A stretch of 64,000 bases of DNA from Cellulosimicrobium protaetiae (GCF_009708005.2 NZ_CP052757.1:2728001-2792000), one strand, 5' to 3'. Counted from the stretch's first letter, positions 33,685-42,824 are shown. The notes: a model not told the origin generated them from the letters alone. Numbers and translations: made by a program.

Positions 33685-34968
33685 ATGGGTCTGGGCAGGC
33701 GGCGGTCGGAGAAGCGGACGGGCGATCACGCCGACGGGAGCGCCGACGCCCGGCCGGCGGACGCGGTGCGCGAGGAGCCGACCCCGCCGGGCGACGCGCC
33801 GAGCGGCGACTCGCCCGCCGCCCCCGAAGCACGCACGGCCACCGACGCACCCCGGCCACGCCCGGCCACGGTGTCCGCGCTGTGGGCGGACGGCGTCGGC
33901 CGCGCGGGGACGCGCTCGGTGCAGGTCCTGGCGATCCTCGCGCTCGTCGCCGTCGCGGTGTTCGCGGTCACGCGGCTCACCCTCGTCGTCATCCCGGTGC
34001 TCATCGCGCTCGTGCTCGCGGCGGCGATCTCCCCGCTCGTGAGCCTGCTGCGGCGCAAGGGCGTGCCGTCGTTCCTCGCGACGGTGGTCGCGCTGCTCGC
34101 GCTCGTGGTCGTGCTCGGGGTCGTGGTGTGGCTCGTCGTGGCGGCGGTCGTCAACCAGTGGCCCGAGCTGCGCGACCAGGCCATCGAGGGGTTCGACGAG
34201 CTCCAGGCGTACGTGGAGGGCCTGCCGTTCCAGATCACCGAGGAGCAGATCGCGTCGGTGCGGGACTCGCTCGTCGGGCTGCTCCAGTCCGACGCCGTGG
34301 GCGCGGGTGCGCTCGCGGGCGCCTCGCAGACGGTCGACTTCGTCGCCGGGTTCTTCATCATGGTCGTCGTGCTGTTCTTCTTCCTCAAGGACGGCCCGGC
34401 GATCTGGGAGTTCCTGCTGCGCCCGTTCGAGGGGGCGCGGTACGCGCGGGGGCAGCGGATCGGCGAGTCGACGGTCCGCACGCTCGGCGGCTACGTGCGC
34501 GGCACAGCGATCGTCGCGGCGGTCGACGCCGTCGCGATCGGTATCGGGCTCGCGATCGTCGGGGTGCCGCTCGTCGTCCCGCTGTCCGTGCTCGTGTTCC
34601 TGCTGGCGTTCATCCCGCTCGTCGGCGCGACGCTCGCCGGGGTCCTGTGCGCGCTCGTCGCGCTCGTCGCCGTCGGGCCGGTCGAGGCGCTCATCGTGGT
34701 CGCCATCGTCATCGCCGTGAACCAGCTCGAGGGCGACCTGCTGCAGCCGGTCGTCATGGGGCGCACGCTCCGCCTGCACCCGCTCGTGATCCTGGTCGCG
34801 CTCACCGCCGGCACCGTCCTCGCCGGCCTCACCGGGGCCGTGCTCGCCGTGCCCGTCGCCGCGTCGATCTGGCGCGCGATCCAGGTCTGGGACGGGCCCG
34901 ACCTCCCGGCACGGTTCGCGCGCCAGAAGCGGCACGAGTCGGTCGAGGCCGAGCACGCCTCGCCGTAA
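33685..34968 (+). CDS. AI-2E family transporter
   Basis: 427-residue polytopic membrane protein. After a polar N-terminal tail (about 1-70) come two helices, the amphipathic linker NQWPELRDQAIEGFDELQAY, and the rest of the AI-2E/TqsA/PerM-like fold with FFFLKDGPAIWEFLLRPF and NQLEGDLLQPVVMGRTLRLHP, both family signatures. ATG 33685 follows GAGGGAGCAGGG. Family members export small molecules or act as ion antiporters; the substrate here is unknown. Confidence 0.9.
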   Translation: MGLGRRRSEKRTGDHADGSADARPADAVREEPTPPGDAPSGDSPAAPEARTATDAPRPRPATVSALWADGVGRAGTRSVQVLAILALVAVAVFAVTRLTLVVIPVLIALVLAAAISPLVSLLRRKGVPSFLATVVALLALVVVLGVVVWLVVAAVVNQWPELRDQAIEGFDELQAYVEGLPFQITEEQIASVRDSLVGLLQSDAVGAGALAGASQTVDFVAGFFIMVVVLFFFLKDGPAIWEFLLRPFEGARYARGQRIGESTVRTLGGYVRGTAIVAAVDAVAIGIGLAIVGVPLVVPLSVLVFLLAFIPLVGATLAGVLCALVALVAVGPVEALIVVAIVIAVNQLEGDLLQPVVMGRTLRLHPLVILVALTAGTVLAGLTGAVLAVPVAASIWRAIQVWDGPDLPARFARQKRHESVEAEHASP

Positions 34969-35001
34969 CGCCCGCCTCGGCGTAGCGCGCGACGGGTGCG
35001 C

Positions 35002-35697
35002 TCAGCGAGGGGCGCCCAGCGCGACCGCCAGCTCGACGAGACCGCCGACCGCCAGGTCGAAGTCGTCGTCGGTGGTCGGCGGGTCGCCCACCGGTCGGTC
35101 GACGTACGCCGTGCTCATCCCGACGTCGCGGGCGCCGCGCAGGTCCCACGCGTGGGCGGCGACCATTAGCGCACGGTCGGGCTCGCAGCGCGCGACGGCG
35201 AGGGCGTGGCGGTAGATCGCGGGATCGGGCTTGTACGCGCCCACCGATTCGCTCGACGCGGTGTGGTGCCAGCGCAGCCCGGCGTGCGCGTCGAGCCGCA
35301 GGAGCGACGCCGACGACGCGTTGGACAGCGCGACGACCGGGAACCGGCCTGCGAGGAGGTCGAGGCCGTGGACCGTGTCCTCCCAGGCAGGGAGGCGCTG
35401 CGCGTACGTGGCCAGGTGCGCCACGGCGTCGGCGTCCGTGATGCCGGCGCTCGTCGCGACCTGTCGGGCGGCCTCGGCGTCGAGGACGTCGGAGTCGACG
35501 TAGTCTCGCCGCCGCGCTGCGACGAGGAGCTGCTGCGTCTCGACGTGCTCCTCCCACCCGCGGGCGAGAGCGCGGACCGACTCCTCGCTCGCGTCCGGGA
35601 GGACGTCGTGGAGCGCGGTCCGCAGGCCGCGCGGCTGGTCCACGAGCGTCCCGAGGACGTCGATCACGACGACCTCCACGTCGAGGGTCGGGCGCAT
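35002..35697 (-). CDS. HAD-superfamily haloacid dehalogenase type II-like hydrolase
   Basis: 231 residues with the four HAD motifs: nucleophile Asp in VVIDVLGTLVD near residue 13, Ser in VALSNASS, Lys in YKPDPAIY, and the acidic motif IV replaced by the HAWDLRGAR form typical of 2-haloacid dehalogenases. ATG 35697 is preferred over 35742 because AGGAG lies six bases upstream. It ends 33 bases from the convergent AI-2E family gene. Natural substrate unknown. Confidence 0.85.
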   Translation of the reverse strand: MRPTLDVEVVVIDVLGTLVDQPRGLRTALHDVLPDASEESVRALARGWEEHVETQQLLVAARRRDYVDSDVLDAEAARQVATSAGITDADAVAHLATYAQRLPAWEDTVHGLDLLAGRFPVVALSNASSASLLRLDAHAGLRWHHTASSESVGAYKPDPAIYRHALAVARCEPDRALMVAAHAWDLRGARDVGMSTAYVDRPVGDPPTTDDDFDLAVGGLVELAVALGAPR

Positions 35698-35824
35698 CCA
35701 GGGCTCCTGTGCGGACGGTGGGTGGAGGATCGAGCGTCTCACGGTGATCGGCGGGGGCGCACCGACCGGCGCCCGTGCGCCGTATCACGACGCTCGACGG
35801 TCTCCTCCCTCTCGGAGAAGGACC

Positions 35825-37528
35825 GTGACGACGGGGTCGCGGCCCGCTGCGCGGACCGAGGTGAGGGCAGTGGGGGAGAACAGCAGGACCAACGGGGAAG
35901 CGGTCAAGGGCCGGACGTACCTGCGGCAGGCTGTCGTCATCGTCCACGGCATGGGTGAGCAGAGGCCCGGCGGGACGCTGGAACAGTTCAGCGACTTCCT
36001 CGGACCGGAACGGTCGTCGCGGCCCGATGTGGCGAGCGGGACGTACGACGGCCGGTACACGATCTTCCCGGCACCTGACCGTGACCCCGGCGCGAACGGG
36101 TCCGCGGATGCTCGGGTCCAGACCGACGTCTACGAGTACCACTGGTCGCACCTGATGCAGGGCAACCGCCTGGACGACCTCTGGCCCACGGTGCGTCGCG
36201 TCCTGTTCCCCGTCTCGGGGACGTGGTGGCGCGCGCTCGCGCTGCTGTTGCTGGCCGCGGTGGCCGGCGCGGTCGTCTGGCAGGAGTACCCGGTGGGTGG
36301 GCCAGAGCCGCGGTGGGTCGGCTATGCGGCTCTCGGGGCCGCGCTTGTCCTGCTCCTCGCGGTGCTGTGGCGCTGGGTCCCGCCGAACCTGCGCGGGCTC
36401 TGGGTCCTGCTCTGGGGCGTGATCGTGGGCGGGGCGTGGCTCGTCGCGTGGCTCGTCGTGGATCGTGCCGACGAGCTCGGTGCCGGACTGGAGACCGGGG
36501 GCGCTCTCGCCGCAGTCGTCGCCGTCGTCGGAGGCGGTGCCGCGGTCACCTTCATCGTCGCGTTCGTGGTGACGCGGGTGCTTCCGTCGTGGCTGACGGC
36601 GAGCTTCGTCGACGTCGTCCGGTACGTCGACACGTCGCCCCGCTCGTACGCGGTCCGGACCGAGATCCGCAAGGGGATGGTCGATCTCCTGGAGAGGCTG
36701 CACACGGAGACGTCGGGCGATGAGCCCCGCTACCACCGCATCGTCGTCCTCGGGCACAGCCTGGGCAGCTTCATCGCGTACGACGGGATCAGGGCGCTGT
36801 GGGTGCTCCGCCGCGCCCATCTCACCGTCCCGGTCGCGCACCAGGACGTCCTCGCGCGCGTCACCCACGCCGCGCGCCGCCTCGACGACGGTGGCGAGGA
36901 CGCCGCCGAGTTCCGCTCGGGCCAGCGCGACCTCTGGGAGGTCCTCGACTCGCGGTGGCGCATCACCGACTTCGTCTCCTTCGGCAGCCCGCTGACGTTC
37001 GCGCACATGCTGGTCACGCGTGACGAACGAACGTTCGAGCGGTGGTGCCGGGACCGCGTGCTCGTCACGAGCCCGCCGGTGCCGGACGACGCGACCCCGG
37101 GGGTGCCGTTCCGCCTCACCCGCAAGCAGCGTGACACGTCGACGGTCGGTGTCCTGCACGAGTCCGCGCCCTTCGCCGTCGTGCGTTGGACGAACCTGTA
37201 CTACCGCGCGCGGATGAGCTTCTTCGGAGACTGGTTCGGAGGTCCGCTCGCGCGCCGCTTCGGCCGCGGGGTCCTCGACCTCGACGTCCCGGGCGACGGC
37301 TGGCGGGCGTGGATGCCGGCGTGGGCGCACGCCCTCTACCTCACGTCACGGGCACGCGCCAGGACCGCGACGAAACCGACGTTCCGGGACCTCGTCCTCC
37401 AGCACGTCGACCTCGACCTGCTCGGTCGCACCACGATCCCGGGTGCATCCGCTCGACACCCGCAGAGCGTGCCGGGCATGGCCGTGCCCCACATGCCAGC
37501 GTCGAACGCGCCTGTGCCCAGCAGGTGA
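35825..37528 (+). CDS. Membrane-embedded alpha/beta hydrolase (lipase-like)
   Basis: 567 residues. VVIVHGMGEQRPGG near residue 40 forms the oxyanion region and GHSLGSFIAYDG near residue 312 carries the nucleophile Ser. Between them lie about 130 residues with four probable membrane helices (WWRALALLLLAAVAGAVVW and following). SFGSPLTFAHML and WTNLYYRARMSFFGDWFGG are further lipase-like features. GTG 35825 is chosen for the adjacent GAGAAGGA; the frame is open from 35744. The protein would place a serine hydrolase at the inner membrane face. Substrate unknown. Confidence 0.75.
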   Translation: MTTGSRPAARTEVRAVGENSRTNGEAVKGRTYLRQAVVIVHGMGEQRPGGTLEQFSDFLGPERSSRPDVASGTYDGRYTIFPAPDRDPGANGSADARVQTDVYEYHWSHLMQGNRLDDLWPTVRRVLFPVSGTWWRALALLLLAAVAGAVVWQEYPVGGPEPRWVGYAALGAALVLLLAVLWRWVPPNLRGLWVLLWGVIVGGAWLVAWLVVDRADELGAGLETGGALAAVVAVVGGGAAVTFIVAFVVTRVLPSWLTASFVDVVRYVDTSPRSYAVRTEIRKGMVDLLERLHTETSGDEPRYHRIVVLGHSLGSFIAYDGIRALWVLRRAHLTVPVAHQDVLARVTHAARRLDDGGEDAAEFRSGQRDLWEVLDSRWRITDFVSFGSPLTFAHMLVTRDERTFERWCRDRVLVTSPPVPDDATPGVPFRLTRKQRDTSTVGVLHESAPFAVVRWTNLYYRARMSFFGDWFGGPLARRFGRGVLDLDVPGDGWRAWMPAWAHALYLTSRARARTATKPTFRDLVLQHVDLDLLGRTTIPGASARHPQSVPGMAVPHMPASNAPVPSR

Positions 37529-37543
37529 CCCGGCGGCGGGTAC

Positions 37544-37567
37544 CGGGCTCGGTCGAGGACGAGCCCG
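37544..37567. terminator. Bidirectional terminator
   Basis: CGGGCTCG (37544-37551) and CGAGCCCG (37560-37567) form an 8-bp stem with an 8-base loop in the 39-base gap between the convergent lipase-like and WYL genes. Confidence 0.6.
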
Positions 37568-38587
37568 TCATCGAGCCGCGTGACCCAGGGCAAGCCTTCC
37601 CGCGACGGCGTCGCACGCCGCGACCAGGTCCGCGGGTCCCGCGGCGAGCACGTCCGTGTCGAACGCGGCGACGCGCGCGGCGAGCGCGACCCAGGACCAC
37701 GAGCCCAGCCCGACCCGGCACCGGTCGGGGCCGAGCGCCTCGACGGCGCCGTCCTCGACGAACGGTGAGACGGCAGAGGCCGGCGCCGCGAGCTCGACCC
37801 ACCCCGTGCAGGGCCACCCCGGTGCGGCCGGTGCCGAACCCGCGAAGCGCGCCGCGACGAACGCGCCGACGTCACCGCCCGGAATCTCGCGGGGCGTGAA
37901 GCGCGGTCCGGTCGGCACGCGCGGCGTCGCGCGGTCGAGCCGGAACGTGCGCCAGTCGTCGCGGTCGAGGTCCCACGCCACGAGGTACCAGCGCCCGTCC
38001 CGGACGACGACGTGGTGGGGCTCCACGCGGCGTGGTGCGCGGGGCTCGCCGGGTACGCCACCCGCACCCCCTGCCGGCGCGGAGGCCGAGCCGGCGGCCG
38101 CGTAGTCGAGGCGCAGCACCTCTCGCCGTCGGACCGCCGTGCTCACGGCGAGCAGGATGTCGAGGTCCACCGACGGCGTCGGGTGACCCGGACCGGCCGG
38201 GACCGGGGCGACGTCGACGGCGTCGGCCCGCTGCCTCAGCCGCGCGGGCAGCACCTGGCGCACGGTCGCGAGCGCGCGGACGGCCGCCTCCTCGATCGCG
38301 TCGCCCGGTGCGGCCGCCGCGACGGTGCGCAGGGCGACCGTGAGCGCGACCACCTGCTCGTCGTCGAACAGCAGGGGCGGGAGCTCCGCACCCGCGTCGA
38401 GGCGGTAGCCGCCGTCGCGCCCGCGCGTCGCGACGACCTGGTAGCCGAGGTCGCGCAGCCGTTCGACGTCGCGGCGCACGGTCCGGGGGTCGACGCCGAG
38501 GCGTCGTGCGAGCTCGGGGCCCGTCCGGTCCGGGCGGGCCTGGAGGAGCGAGAGCAGGAGCAGGGTGCGGCGTGCCGTCTCGGTCAT
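37568..38587 (-). CDS. YafY-type WYL-domain transcriptional regulator
   Basis: 339 residues. The N-terminal HTH_11 winged helix has GPELARRLGVDPRTVRRDVE and LRDLGYQVVATRGRDGGYRL. The WYL domain (about 150-240) includes HHVVVRDGRWYLVAWDLDRD and DWRTFRLDRA, and a WCX-type C-terminal extension follows. ATG 38587 has GGAGG four bases upstream. It is divergent from a VOC-family gene 130 bases away, which it probably regulates. Confidence 0.9.
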   Translation of the reverse strand: MTETARRTLLLLSLLQARPDRTGPELARRLGVDPRTVRRDVERLRDLGYQVVATRGRDGGYRLDAGAELPPLLFDDEQVVALTVALRTVAAAAPGDAIEEAAVRALATVRQVLPARLRQRADAVDVAPVPAGPGHPTPSVDLDILLAVSTAVRRREVLRLDYAAAGSASAPAGGAGGVPGEPRAPRRVEPHHVVVRDGRWYLVAWDLDRDDWRTFRLDRATPRVPTGPRFTPREIPGGDVGAFVAARFAGSAPAAPGWPCTGWVELAAPASAVSPFVEDGAVEALGPDRCRVGLGSWSWVALAARVAAFDTDVLAAGPADLVAACDAVAGRLALGHAAR

Positions 38588-38717
38588 GCCTCCATGCTCG
38601 CGCGGAAAGAGGACACCACCCGTCCGCATGGACCGGAAGAGTCGTGACGTACCCCGGGTCGAGGACCCGGGCGCCGGCTCCGCGACCGCGGGCCGACGAC
38701 CGAACGAAGGAGACGAC

Positions 38718-39128
38718 ATGTCCGTCCAGACCACCCCTCACCTCAACTTCCGCGGTGACGCCCGCACCGCGCTCGAGCACTACCGCACGGTGTTCGGGGG
38801 TGAGCTCGTCGTGACCACCTACGGAGACCTGGGTCAGGCGCCCGACCCCGCCGAGGCGGACCTCGTCGTGTGGGGCCAGGTCAGCGCGCCCAGCGGCTTC
38901 CGCGTCATGGCCTACGACGTCCCCGCGTCCCGCCCCTGGAGCCCGGGCGAGGCACCGTTCTTCGTCTCGGTGCGCGGCGACGACGTCGAGGAGGTCCGCC
39001 GCTACTGGGACGCGTTGGTCGACGGCGCGACCGTCGTGGCGCCGCTCGCGTCCTCGGAGTGGGCACCCGCGTACGGGATGCTCACGGACCGGTTCGGCGT
39101 GACGTGGGTCCTCGACGTCGCGCACTGA
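38718..39128 (+). CDS. VOC family protein (PhnB-like)
   Basis: 136 residues, a glyoxalase/bleomycin-resistance fold of the PhnB/3-demethylubiquinone type: TPHLNFRGDARTALEHYRTVFGG-style opening, a central VSVRGDDVEEVRRYWDALVD helix and the closing GMLTDRFGVTWVLDV. ATG 38718 follows AAGGAGA. Binding of a small hydrophobic molecule is typical; the ligand is unknown. Confidence 0.88.
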   Translation: MSVQTTPHLNFRGDARTALEHYRTVFGGELVVTTYGDLGQAPDPAEADLVVWGQVSAPSGFRVMAYDVPASRPWSPGEAPFFVSVRGDDVEEVRRYWDALVDGATVVAPLASSEWAPAYGMLTDRFGVTWVLDVAH

Positions 39129-39133
39129 CCGGA

Positions 39134-39613
39134 TCAGCCGCTGGCTGCCGCCTCCCCGGAGCGTGAGCGGGCGTCGACGTCCCGGCGGCGGGCGAGGATC
39201 TGCTCGCCCGCCGAGACGTAGCCGTCGAAGAGCGCCACGACGTCCTCGAGCCGGCCGCGCGCCGGGGAGTCGGCCGGCACGAGCTCCTCGCCGTCCCGCA
39301 GGGCGGCGATGAAGAGTCGTGCCCGGCGGTGCGACGCGTCCAGCAGGGTGTCGAGGCCGGCCTCAGCCTCGATGTACAGCCGGCGCCCGCCGTGGCGCGT
39401 CGTGGCCCGGGCCAGGCCCCAGCTCGTGAGCTCGCGGACGGACGTGCTCGTCTGACCCTTGCTGAGCCCCGTGTCGTCCTGCAGCGCGTCGAGCGTCACG
39501 GGGACGTCGCTGAGCAGGAGGGCCGCGTAGACGCGGCCGGTCGCGCGCGGCAGGTTCCACGAGGCGAGGAGGTCCGCGAGCCCGTCGGCGAAGCGTTCGC
39601 GGCGGTCATCCAC
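39134..39613 (-). CDS. GbsR/MarR-type transcriptional regulator
   Basis: 159 residues of the GbsR branch of MarR-like regulators: FADGLADLLASWNLPRATGR, VYAALLLSDVPVTLDALQDD, then LSKGQTSTSVRELTSWGLAR. GTG 39613 overlaps the 3' end of the upstream hydrolase gene by eight bases, so the two are translationally coupled. It probably represses its own operon through the dyad at 40407-40424. Confidence 0.85.
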   Translation of the reverse strand: MDDRRERFADGLADLLASWNLPRATGRVYAALLLSDVPVTLDALQDDTGLSKGQTSTSVRELTSWGLARATTRHGGRRLYIEAEAGLDTLLDASHRRARLFIAALRDGEELVPADSPARGRLEDVVALFDGYVSAGEQILARRRDVDARSRSGEAAASG

Positions 39614-40415
39614 GGTGACCCACCGCCGTCGCGAGGAAGGTGAGCAGTGCGGCGTCGACCGCGTCGGGGGCGTCGAGCATGACGACGTGGCCGGCACCCG
39701 GCACCACGACCTCCTGGACACCCTCCGTTGCGGCCCAGCAGGGCATCGCCGTCGCGATGTTCCCGGTGCGGTCCGCCGCGCCGCGCAGCAGCAGGAGCGG
39801 GACGGGCGTGCGGTAGTCCGGCTCGGGCGCGACGAGCTGCGTCGTCGCCCGCCACGCCCCGAGGAACTCGGGCTTGGACTGGACCGTGAAGATCGCACGC
39901 AGCACCGCACGGGCGGCGGGGGTGACGGCCGAGGCGTCCGCCATGAGGCGGGGGAGCGAGCGGGACGGGACCAGCCGCAGGAGCGGCGCCGCCGCGCGCA
40001 GCGCGAGGTGCTCGCCCCGCGTGAGCGGCCCGGTGCTCCACGTGGCGTCCAGGACGGCGAGCGCCGCGTAGCGGTCGGGCGAGCGGCGCACGAGGTGCTG
40101 GGCGAGGTTGCCGCCGAGCGAGTGACCCACGAGCACGGGCCGGTCGAGGTCGAGGTGGTCGACGAGCGCCTCGACGTCCGCGAGGAGACGGTCCGCGGAG
40201 AGCGGCGCACCGCCCGGCCGCGAGGCGCCATGGCCACGGAGGTCGGGGAGCACGGGGCGGTAGCCGGCCGATGCGAGCGCGGCGCCCTGGGCGGCGAACG
40301 TGCTGCGGTCGGTCCCGGCTCCGTGCAGCAGGACGACGGGGGTGCCGTCGCCCCCGCTGTCCTCGAAGTGCAGCGTGCACCCGTCGACCCGTAGTTGCGA
40401 AGGTAGATTCAGCAT
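39606..40415 (-). CDS. Alpha/beta-fold hydrolase, leaderless
   Basis: 269 residues: oxyanion HGAGTDRSTF near residue 31, nucleophile elbow VGHSLGGNLAQHLV near residue 98, Asp in RGAADRTGN and His in VPGAGHVVMLDAPD. ATG 40415 is exactly six bases after TATATT (40427-40422), a near-consensus -10, so the mRNA is probably leaderless. It is first in an operon with the GbsR/MarR-type regulator. Substrate unknown. Confidence 0.88.
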   Translation of the reverse strand: MLNLPSQLRVDGCTLHFEDSGGDGTPVVLLHGAGTDRSTFAAQGAALASAGYRPVLPDLRGHGASRPGGAPLSADRLLADVEALVDHLDLDRPVLVGHSLGGNLAQHLVRRSPDRYAALAVLDATWSTGPLTRGEHLALRAAAPLLRLVPSRSLPRLMADASAVTPAARAVLRAIFTVQSKPEFLGAWRATTQLVAPEPDYRTPVPLLLLRGAADRTGNIATAMPCWAATEGVQEVVVPGAGHVVMLDAPDAVDAALLTFLATAVGHRG

Positions 40416-40424
40416 CTACTGAAT
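40407..40424. promoter_or_regulatory. Operator-like dyad over the -10 and start codon of the hydrolase gene
   Basis: ATTCAG (40407-40412) and CTGAAT (40419-40424) are inverted copies six bases apart. The right arm overlaps the -10 TATATT and the spacer contains the start codon. A bound repressor, most likely the co-transcribed GbsR/MarR protein, would block transcription. Confidence 0.55.
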
Positions 40425-40485
40425 ATAGCCGCCTCGGCCGCCGACGTTCCGCACGAGGACGCGGGCCTGCGGCGCCTCGCGGCGA

Positions 40486-41076
40486 TCAGGCCCGGAAGCC
40501 GACCAGTGCGGCGTCCAGCGCCGCGAGCATGCCCCGGCGCAGCACGACGGGGTCGTCGGTCTCGCGCGCGAGGGCCAGCCCGGCGGCCTCGACCGCGCCC
40601 ACCCCGGCGCCGACCATGGGCGCGACGTCGCGCAGCGGGATCCGCGTCCCGCGGGCGACGCGGTCGGCGAGCCCGGCGACGAGCGTCGCGAGCCGGACCG
40701 CGAGCGAGGCGGGTGCCCGGCCGCTCTCGCCCAGCGCCGAGCGGGCCCGTGCTTGGGCGACCAGGGCGGCGTCCGCGGTGGCGGCGTCGACGAGGGCGCG
40801 CAGCGCGGCGTCGACCCGGGCCGCGGCGGAGGGGGTGCGTGACTCCTCCGCGACGCGCCAGGCGAGCTCGGTGAACCCGTGCACGTGGTCGAAGAGGAGG
40901 TCCTCCTTGGTGGGGAAGTGCAGGTAGAACGTGCGCTCGGAGACGTCCGCGGCGCGCGCGACCTCGGCCACCGTCGTGCCGGCGAACCCCTGCGCCTCGA
41001 AGAGGCGGGCCGCGCTCGCCAGGATCGCCTCGTGGGTGCGCCGCCGCCGCGCGTCGTGGCCGTTCTCGCTCGTCAC
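40486..41076 (-). CDS. TetR family transcriptional regulator
   Basis: 196 residues. The N-terminal HTH is textbook TetR: THEAILASAARLFEAQGFAG, TTVAEVARAADVSERTFYLHF, PTKEDLLFDHV. The C-terminal helical domain is variable. GTG 41076 lies six bases after TAGGCT (41088-41083), a leaderless layout. It is divergent from an SDR gene 64 bases away, the probable target. Confidence 0.9.
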   Translation of the reverse strand: MTSENGHDARRRRTHEAILASAARLFEAQGFAGTTVAEVARAADVSERTFYLHFPTKEDLLFDHVHGFTELAWRVAEESRTPSAAARVDAALRALVDAATADAALVAQARARSALGESGRAPASLAVRLATLVAGLADRVARGTRIPLRDVAPMVGAGVGAVEAAGLALARETDDPVVLRRGMLAALDAALVGFRA

Positions 41077-41108
41077 GCGACGAGCCTAGCGGTGCCCGGG
41101 GCTATTTA

Positions 41109-41120
41109 TGCAGATCTGTA
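41109..41120. promoter_or_regulatory. Candidate TetR operator
   Basis: TGCAGATCTGTA, with a perfect CAGATCTG core, lies in the AT-richer 64-base gap between the divergent TetR and SDR genes. It is placed just upstream of the SDR gene's CAGGGT -10-like element (41129-41134). Confidence 0.4.
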
Positions 41121-41140
41121 GTTTGTGGCAGGGTGGGTCC

Positions 41141-41995
41141 ATGGAGCCCACGCACCACCCCCGCCGGTACGTCGTCACCGGGGCGGACTCTGGCCTCGGG
41201 GACGAGGTCGCCCGCCTGCTCGCCCGCACGGGCGACGTCGTCACGTGCGGGGTGGGCCCCGGCGTCGACGTCCGCGCCGACCTCGCGCGCCCGGCCGGTC
41301 GTGCCGCGCTCGTCGAGCAGGTGCGGGACCTGACGGGGGGCCGCCTCGACGCCGTCGTCGCGGTCGCCGGGACCGGGGCCCCGCGACCGGAGACCGTCGC
41401 CCTGAACTACTTCGGCACGGTCGAGGTCCTCGACGGGCTCCGACCCGCGCTCGCGGCCGCTCCCGCGCCGGCGGCCGTCGTCGTGTCCTCCTCCTCGACG
41501 CTCCACCGCGGCAGCGCCGCGCTCGTCCGCGCGTGCGAGGGCGGCGACGAGGCACGGGCGCTCGCGACCGCCCGTCACCTGACGCGGACCCGGCGCGGGA
41601 GCCAGCTCTACCGGTCGAGCAAGATCGCCCTGAACCACTGGGTCCGCACGGCCGCCCCGCGCGGTCCGTGGGCCGGGCAGGGCATCGTGCTGAACGCCGT
41701 CGCCCCGGGCATCCTCGCGACCGAGGCGGTCACCCGGACCTGGGACCGCGACCGGGCCCTGCTGGAGACGGCGCTCCCGCAGCCGCTCGGAGCACCCGGG
41801 CCGGTCGCGCCCGTCGCGCACCTGCTCGCCCACCTGGTGTCTGCGGAGAACCGCTCGACCACCGGGCAGGTCGTGTACTGCGACGGCGGCACGGACGCGC
41901 TCGTGCGCGGCACCCGGCCGCAGCGGACCTACCTGCGCTACGGGGCCCGCGACGTCGTCGCGATGTGGCGCGCCGCACGGTCGAGCACGGCGTAG
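41141..41995 (+). CDS. Short-chain dehydrogenase/reductase
   Basis: 284 residues. TGADSGLGDEVARLLAR is the cofactor loop, DAVVAVAGTG the NAG-like turn, VVVSSSSTL carries the catalytic Ser and SQLYRSSKIALNHWVR gives YxxxK. The C-terminus TGQVVYCDGGTDAL is standard for SDRs using NAD(P), often hydroxysteroid dehydrogenase-like. ATG 41141 is six bases after CAGGGT, so it may be leaderless. Substrate unknown. Confidence 0.87.
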   Translation: MEPTHHPRRYVVTGADSGLGDEVARLLARTGDVVTCGVGPGVDVRADLARPAGRAALVEQVRDLTGGRLDAVVAVAGTGAPRPETVALNYFGTVEVLDGLRPALAAAPAPAAVVVSSSSTLHRGSAALVRACEGGDEARALATARHLTRTRRGSQLYRSSKIALNHWVRTAAPRGPWAGQGIVLNAVAPGILATEAVTRTWDRDRALLETALPQPLGAPGPVAPVAHLLAHLVSAENRSTTGQVVYCDGGTDALVRGTRPQRTYLRYGARDVVAMWRAARSSTA

Positions 41996-42008
41996 CCGGC
42001 ACCCGGCC

Positions 42009-42824
42009 TCAGTCCCACGTGGCCGTCGCCGGGTCCACCCCGTGCGAGCGCGCGTTCGCCTCGACGGAGGCGCGCAGCCACTCCGCCAGGCCGGGCGCAG
42101 CGCCGTCGTAGTGGGCGCGGAACCCGTCGTCCTCCATGAACCGCCGGGCCAGGCACACGTGCCGGGCCGGGGTGCAGTCGAAGTGCGCGCCGATCGAGGC
42201 GCGGTGGCGCTCGGCCAGCGCGAGCCCGCGTGCGGACGCCGGGTCGACACCCGCACGGCACGCGGCGGCGAGGTCGGACTCGAGCGCGGCGACGTCGTCG
42301 GCGAGTTCCTGCCAGTCGTCGAGCGTCCGCTCGGCGGACCGCTCCGCGTACTGGGCCCACTGCGGGGTGTCGCCCCAGCGCTCGCGCGCCTCGGCGGGCC
42401 ACGCGGGGTCCCACGTCTCGCCGAACAGCACGGCCTGCTCCGCGGGGGTGAGCAGCAGGCCGCGCTCCCGGGCGTCGAGGAGCCGGTCGAGCGCGTGCGC
42501 GGTCCGTTCCATGCGTGCGATCCGCTCGCGGAGCAGCGCCCGGTGGTGGCGCAGCGCCTCGACCGCGTCGTCCCCGGGCGCGTCGAGCAGCCCGGGGACG
42601 TCCTCGAGCGAGACGTCGAGCTCGCGGTACGCGACGACCCGGCGCAGGCGCGCGACGTCGGACGGCGCGTACAGCCGGTAGCCCGCCGCGGTGCGCGCCG
42701 ACGGCCGGACGAGCCCGACGGCGTCCCAGTGGTGCAGGGTCCGGACCGTGACCCCGACCGCGGCGGCCGCGTCCCCGACGGTGAGCGCGTCGGCGACGCG
42801 GTGGGGTGCGCGATCCGTGGTCAC
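42009..42824 (-). CDS. MerR family regulator with TipAS-type antibiotic-recognition domain
   Basis: 271 residues. The N-terminal MerR HTH has LTVGDAAAAVGVTVRTLHHW, DAVGLVRPSARTAAGYRLY, then the dimerisation helix. The C-terminal half (about 125-265), with GETWDPAWPAEARERWGDTP and HFDCTPARHVCLARRFMEDD, matches the TipAS fold that binds thiopeptide-like drugs. GTG 42824 is chosen since it opens the HTH; a GACACT element is seven bases upstream. It lies 32 bases behind a VOC gene on the same strand, suggesting a drug-responsive pair. Confidence 0.88.
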   Translation of the reverse strand: MTTDRAPHRVADALTVGDAAAAVGVTVRTLHHWDAVGLVRPSARTAAGYRLYAPSDVARLRRVVAYRELDVSLEDVPGLLDAPGDDAVEALRHHRALLRERIARMERTAHALDRLLDARERGLLLTPAEQAVLFGETWDPAWPAEARERWGDTPQWAQYAERSAERTLDDWQELADDVAALESDLAAACRAGVDPASARGLALAERHRASIGAHFDCTPARHVCLARRFMEDDGFRAHYDGAAPGLAEWLRASVEANARSHGVDPATATWD

